A DNA stretch of 64,000 nucleotides from Echinococcus granulosus (lineage: Eukaryota; Platyhelminthes; Cestoda; Cyclophyllidea; Taeniidae): positions 1,167,989-1,231,988 of the forward strand of contig NW_020170384.1 of the NCBI RefSeq assembly GCF_000524195.1, written 5' to 3'. Every line of letters starts with the position of its first letter. Within the stretch, counting starts at the first letter, position 1. The notes under the pieces were generated by a model. It was given only the letters and a program-made list of their open reading frames with translations, searched no databases and was not told the origin of the DNA. Positions 60,729-64,000 of the stretch are shown one piece after another. Position numbers and translations under genes: made by a program.

Positions 60729-60742
60729 CATCCGACTAATAG

Positions 60743-61285
60743 CTATATAGGCTTTATCTTGAAATGAAGTCCAATTAAGGAGAAGACCAAACATTTCAAG
60801 TCCTGTACTAAATAGTAGAATGTGTGCAATCCCCCAGGATCCCTAGTAAAAAGGAATAGGGCAAAAAGAAACAAACTTACTTGCAGTTGTTAATTTCAAT
60901 TAGGGAACCAATTTTGGACGTTGTAAAGGAAATATGCTCATCCCCACATACAATCTCTAACTCCTGTCGGCCCACACGATCCGGGGTGGGCCAGTTGGCA
61001 TCGTCCTCATTCATTATATCGCTGTCAATGATAATGCGTTTTAATTCCTCCATAACTGCTTTGCTGACAGTGGCCTAAACCACATTTTTCATACAAATTC
61101 CACTACCTCTTTTCGGATCATCGTGTCATTTTTGTAATTGGAGTTATTGGCATAACGTAGTTTACCTGCCTGCATTATGCTTTTAAAGCACACATACCGT
61201 CTGGTCGAAACTCAAACTCTAGAAACTCATGACCAAATTTTCCTCGGTGTCCAACATAATAACGGAGGTAAAAAGCATCGGCCAT
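60743..61285 (-). CDS. MAGOH: Mago nashi homologue, exon junction complex core subunit
   Basis: Four minus-strand exons: 61285-61198, 61165-61107, 61074-60881 and 60842-60743 (TAG). They give 146 aa, the same length as human MAGOH. Near-identical blocks run through the whole protein: [74 protein letters not shown] and the C-terminal [18 protein letters not shown] pairs with RBM8A/Y14 and clamps eIF4A3 on spliced mRNA. All three introns are tiny (32, 32 and 38 nt), so the gene occupies only 543 bp. The ATG was chosen because it gives the family-typical [13 protein letters not shown] start. Confidence 0.97.
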
Positions 61286-61878
61286 CCTGATTGCTACACC
61301 AACAGGTTGAATATTGTCAGGCTATCTGTTACCAGAACAGGTCATGACACATAATTAAATCCACCAATCAAAGTAGTTGTAAAATTTTTGGTGATGATTT
61401 ATTTACTTAAAGTCTTAGGCAAAAACTACCTTTTTTACAATTTCGTGACACTTCCGACAATTTTTAAAACTCATCTCGTTTTTATGCTGGTGATTTTACT
61501 CGCATAGCCTTGTTCGTTTGCAGTCCTAATGCGAAAACATTCGTGTTGATGTCATCATATTGTTGCCTTATTAATGCACGATCTAAATAGCAATTTGTTT
61601 GTTTAAAACAAAATTCTTTCTGACTGTAAAGGGTTAGCAATAGCTAAATTCTCTGATATTCTAGAAGGGTAAAAGTGATTCCAGTTGCTTCTTATTAGGA
61701 GATCATGAGCCTTCTCAGCACTCAAGCCATCAACTTGCTCTCAGAAATACTGTAATACGCTGACTAAGTTACTTTTGGTTTTGCTAAAAGATTTACTTTG
61801 GGTATCTGCCATTGCACCTTCGCCGGGTGGGGTGGTTTTCACTCCACACCATTAGACCCAACCCTACTGTATGTCATA
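61286..61878. other. MAGOH 5' flank
   Basis: About 0.6 kb between the MAGOH start and the family A repeat. It should contain the MAGOH promoter. No specific element was recognised. Confidence 0.4.
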
Positions 61879-62076
61879 TTTAGCGTCCCGGGACTCACTG
61901 AAGACGAAAGAAGACACAATACTTTGGCAGAATATATATATTCAGCACGGCGAAGGTGTCTGGGCTATTGGCATGGCCCAAAAGGCCAGCCCACCCAGCG
62001 AGGTACAAGGGGGCTAATTCGAAGTACAAAAGTCGCGCCTCACCAAAACCGAGGGATAAACCACTATTGTATTACA
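61879..62076 (+). repeat. LTR-like repeat, family A copy 2
   Basis: Closest relative of copy 1 at 23230: it shares TAGCGTCCC.GGACT, CTGAAGACGAAAGAAGACAC, GGCAGAATATATAT, GGGCTATTGGCATGGCCC, GCCAGCCCACCCAGCGAGGT and CCGAGGGATAAACCAC over about 198 bp. The first bases are TTTAGCG rather than TGTAGCG. No clean target-site duplication was seen. Confidence 0.7.
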
Positions 62077-62110
62077 ATAAATATATGTAATACTTTCGCT
62101 TAAATGTACC

Positions 62111-62300
62111 TTCCAGGTAGAAGGCACTCTGGAAATACGAATCTGGTGACAGGATTGTCCCCTTCCGTGCCTAGTGATTGCGGTTCTCCCCCTCCTTAAA
62201 CGTTGTACTTTCCCTCCTGATCTTTTCCTCTTTAATAAATATGTCTAAATCAAATCAACCGGTCTGTTCTAAGAACACTAGGAACAGGGAAGATGAGGCC
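62111..62300 (+). repeat. Dispersed repeat family B, copy 2
   Basis: It matches the reverse complement of 23522-23740, with the shared blocks listed there. It contains TTTAATAAATATGTC, so it carries a poly(A) signal, and begins near ATCTGGTGACAGG. TGGTGAC resembles the start of tRNA-Trp primer-binding sites used by some LTR elements, but the match is short. It follows family A copy 2 by about 35 bp in the same orientation. Confidence 0.65.
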
Positions 62301-63012
62301 GGTTAGTCTCACTCTACATGGAGGTTCTACCCGAGTATTATGTCCACTTCTGACTTTAGAAAAGCGTCAAAGCGCCAAAACACTCCAAATCAAATTAATA
62401 TTTTTGTTTCTGGCTGCATTCTACCACATTCTACCATGTAGTGATACGTGTACATATATGTGTATAATTTTGTAGCAGTTCAGTGTTTTGTTTAGTTTTG
62501 TATTGTATTAAAGGGCTACGTCCACCAAAAGTGTTTTCACCCTGCAGTATGGTTTTGGTTTATGCTAGCAGCCTCTCAACTCTTCAGTGCGATAGTACTA
62601 TGGGTTCTTAAGCAGTGCATAGTCTTGTTTCAAATTTTGGAAGGATTAGGGATACTTTGTTTGTTTTTTGAATGTCGCGTGTCAGTCATTGTGCTTTTGC
62701 TGTAAGTAGAGCCCAGGACAGAATATATGTATTCAACAGTTATTCACAAGCTGTCTGAATTCCCTTTCTTTGTGGGATCAGGAGAAGCTCATCTTGGAAT
62801 CATTGCCCATTTCAGAAACTGCTACATGTATTTGCGTATTGCTTTAACTTTTCGTTAAATTTCCTCGTTTACCAAGATAACCTATTTCTCTGCTTAAATT
62901 GCGCCTTTTTTAAGAACGCTACTTTTCGATACCGTTCCCCTCTTCATCAAGTGTATTTATTTTTGCTGGTCTCATTATGTGCTTGGGAGTGAAACATCTC
63001 TCTTCAAAAAGC
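62301..63012. other. Unannotated right-flank sequence
   Basis: AT-rich sequence without a supported gene, between repeat B copy 2 and the unassigned minus-strand frame. Confidence 0.4.
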
Positions 63013-63420
63013 TTACCTTTCACCTGTCCTTCTTCTCCATGATTTAACCTCATTCGTGCTGACTTTTGTTTCCCTTTTATCATTTGTTTCGGGCTGATTT
63101 TTACTGGTAGGAATCTCTCTCTCCTGACAAGCAAGAGCGTCTTCCACAAGCGTGCAGGAATTCCCACACAAGGAATCCTTATTTTTAATATATTGTTTTA
63201 CGGTGTTGTCACTTTTTTCCTCAAGTTTCATTCATCATGATAATCAACCTACATTCCTTCTTCGACATCTATATTCCCATCCATACGCCCAAAGCCTTTC
63301 CCTTTGTTGACACCAAAAATCGTATCCTATCTCTCTCCACCTGCACTTTGATCGCTTCAGACTTGTTCACCTCAATGAGGCCATCAAATGGCTTTTCCCC
63401 GTCTTTTGTCATCAGATTTT
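63013..63420 (-). other. Unassigned, possibly coding or decayed minus-strand sequence
   Basis: On the minus strand, a purine-rich stretch holds two hydrophilic frames. The first is at about 63416-63275 (containing DGEKPFDGLIEVNKSEAIK). The second is a 72-codon ATG frame (63231-63013) that runs into GAAAGGTAAGC, a good donor, near 63014. They are in different frames. They could be two exons joined across a roughly 65-nt GTATGG...TTGAG intron, a decayed gene, or chance openness in a purine-rich strand. No domain is recognised. Confidence 0.2.
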
Positions 63421-64000
63421 ACATATTTTTTAAAATTTTTAATGGGTAGCAGAATCTACCTATTCTGAAAGCACTTGGATTGGGGAATTCGTCGCATCTA
63501 TTTTGAGTCATCAATCACAAATCTATCTCCCAACCCCGATTTTAAGTAACATGCCTCTTTATTTTCATTCTTAATTTAGGATTTAGAATTTAAGGTCTTA
63601 AGACTTGTAAAAATTAGGCGCTTTAGCTGCCTTTTAAATTATATCCTCTGCCGCTATTTTAGATTAGTTCAATAATGCCCAAACCACCGTGTCAAAATAA
63701 ACACTAATATCTTGAACACGTCCCAGTAACTTAAATCATTGCTAAGGGAGAGCTTTTTTAAAGATTTTCGGTACCAAAATAAAGCGAAAAAAGTCTTTGG
63801 CAAAGTTTTGGTCGCAGTTACAAGCCTATCTAATGACCTAGAAGAGGACGGATATAGTTAACTATAGTACATGACAATACAGTGGTGTAATATACTTGAC
63901 GGAATTAGAAGTTAAAATTTGTATCATGTACAAGCCGAACTTACCTATTTTGCAATAATTCCCACTTTACAGTACTTGCATAATGGGATTCTGTTCTACC
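63421..64000. other. Right-edge sequence
   Basis: AT-rich sequence with no gene, repeat or RNA that I can support. Confidence 0.4.

Noticed and set aside
1..64000. CRISPR arrays, rRNA, convincing tRNA genes, prokaryotic or viral genes
   Set aside because: None was seen. The gene structures are eukaryotic throughout, and no reverse transcriptase, integrase or transposase domain was recognised in any frame.

Overview
This is an animal nuclear genome segment, most likely from a parasitic flatworm. I favour a cestode over a trematode because base composition is moderate rather than very AT-rich, but that choice is an inference. The reasons are these: every recognisable gene is a spliced homologue of a conserved metazoan protein; no operons are visible; and many introns are only 31-42 nt, clustered toward the 5' ends of genes, as described for schistosomes and tapeworms. 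The exon models below were built by hand from GT/AG (once GC/AG) boundaries, reading-phase continuity and recalled human protein families. No alignment program was run.

Layout, left to right. (1) 1-772 (+): last four coding exons of a cohesin STAG/SA subunit, then its 3' UTR. (2) 2348-3041 (+): complete RPS19, whose first exon holds only the ATG. (3) 22796-3574 (-): katanin p80 (KATNB1), about 19 kb with large introns, N-terminal WD40 repeats and C-terminal con80 domain. (4) 22.8-30.2 kb: an intergenic stretch with a solo-LTR-like repeat (23230-23426) and an inverted copy of a second repeat. (5) 30239-47507 (+): a polypyrimidine-tract-binding-protein homologue with only two RRMs, a GC-rich CCAAT-box promoter and introns up to 7.3 kb. 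Two more copies of the LTR-like repeat lie in its third intron, and unplaced coding-like segments lie in its fourth. (6) 48513-50713 (+): complete SLC35C2-type transporter. (7) 58237-51900 (-): complete COG4 in 17 exons. (8) 58608-60023 (+): complete RABL2, head-to-head with COG4. (9) 61285-60743 (-): complete MAGOH, 146 aa. (10) 61.3-64 kb: further repeat copies and unassigned, possibly coding, minus-strand sequence.

The genes do not form one pathway. They are housekeeping functions: cohesion, translation, microtubule severing, splicing regulation and exon-junction marking (PTB, MAGOH), and Golgi/cilium trafficking (SLC35C2, COG4, RABL2, katanin). The arrangement is still informative. COG4 and RABL2 share a 370-bp bidirectional promoter interval. 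SLC35C2 and COG4 converge on a palindromic AATAAA-GA-TTTATT element. RPS19/KATNB1 and RABL2/MAGOH are also convergent. No CRISPR array, prokaryotic element, rRNA or convincing tRNA was seen.
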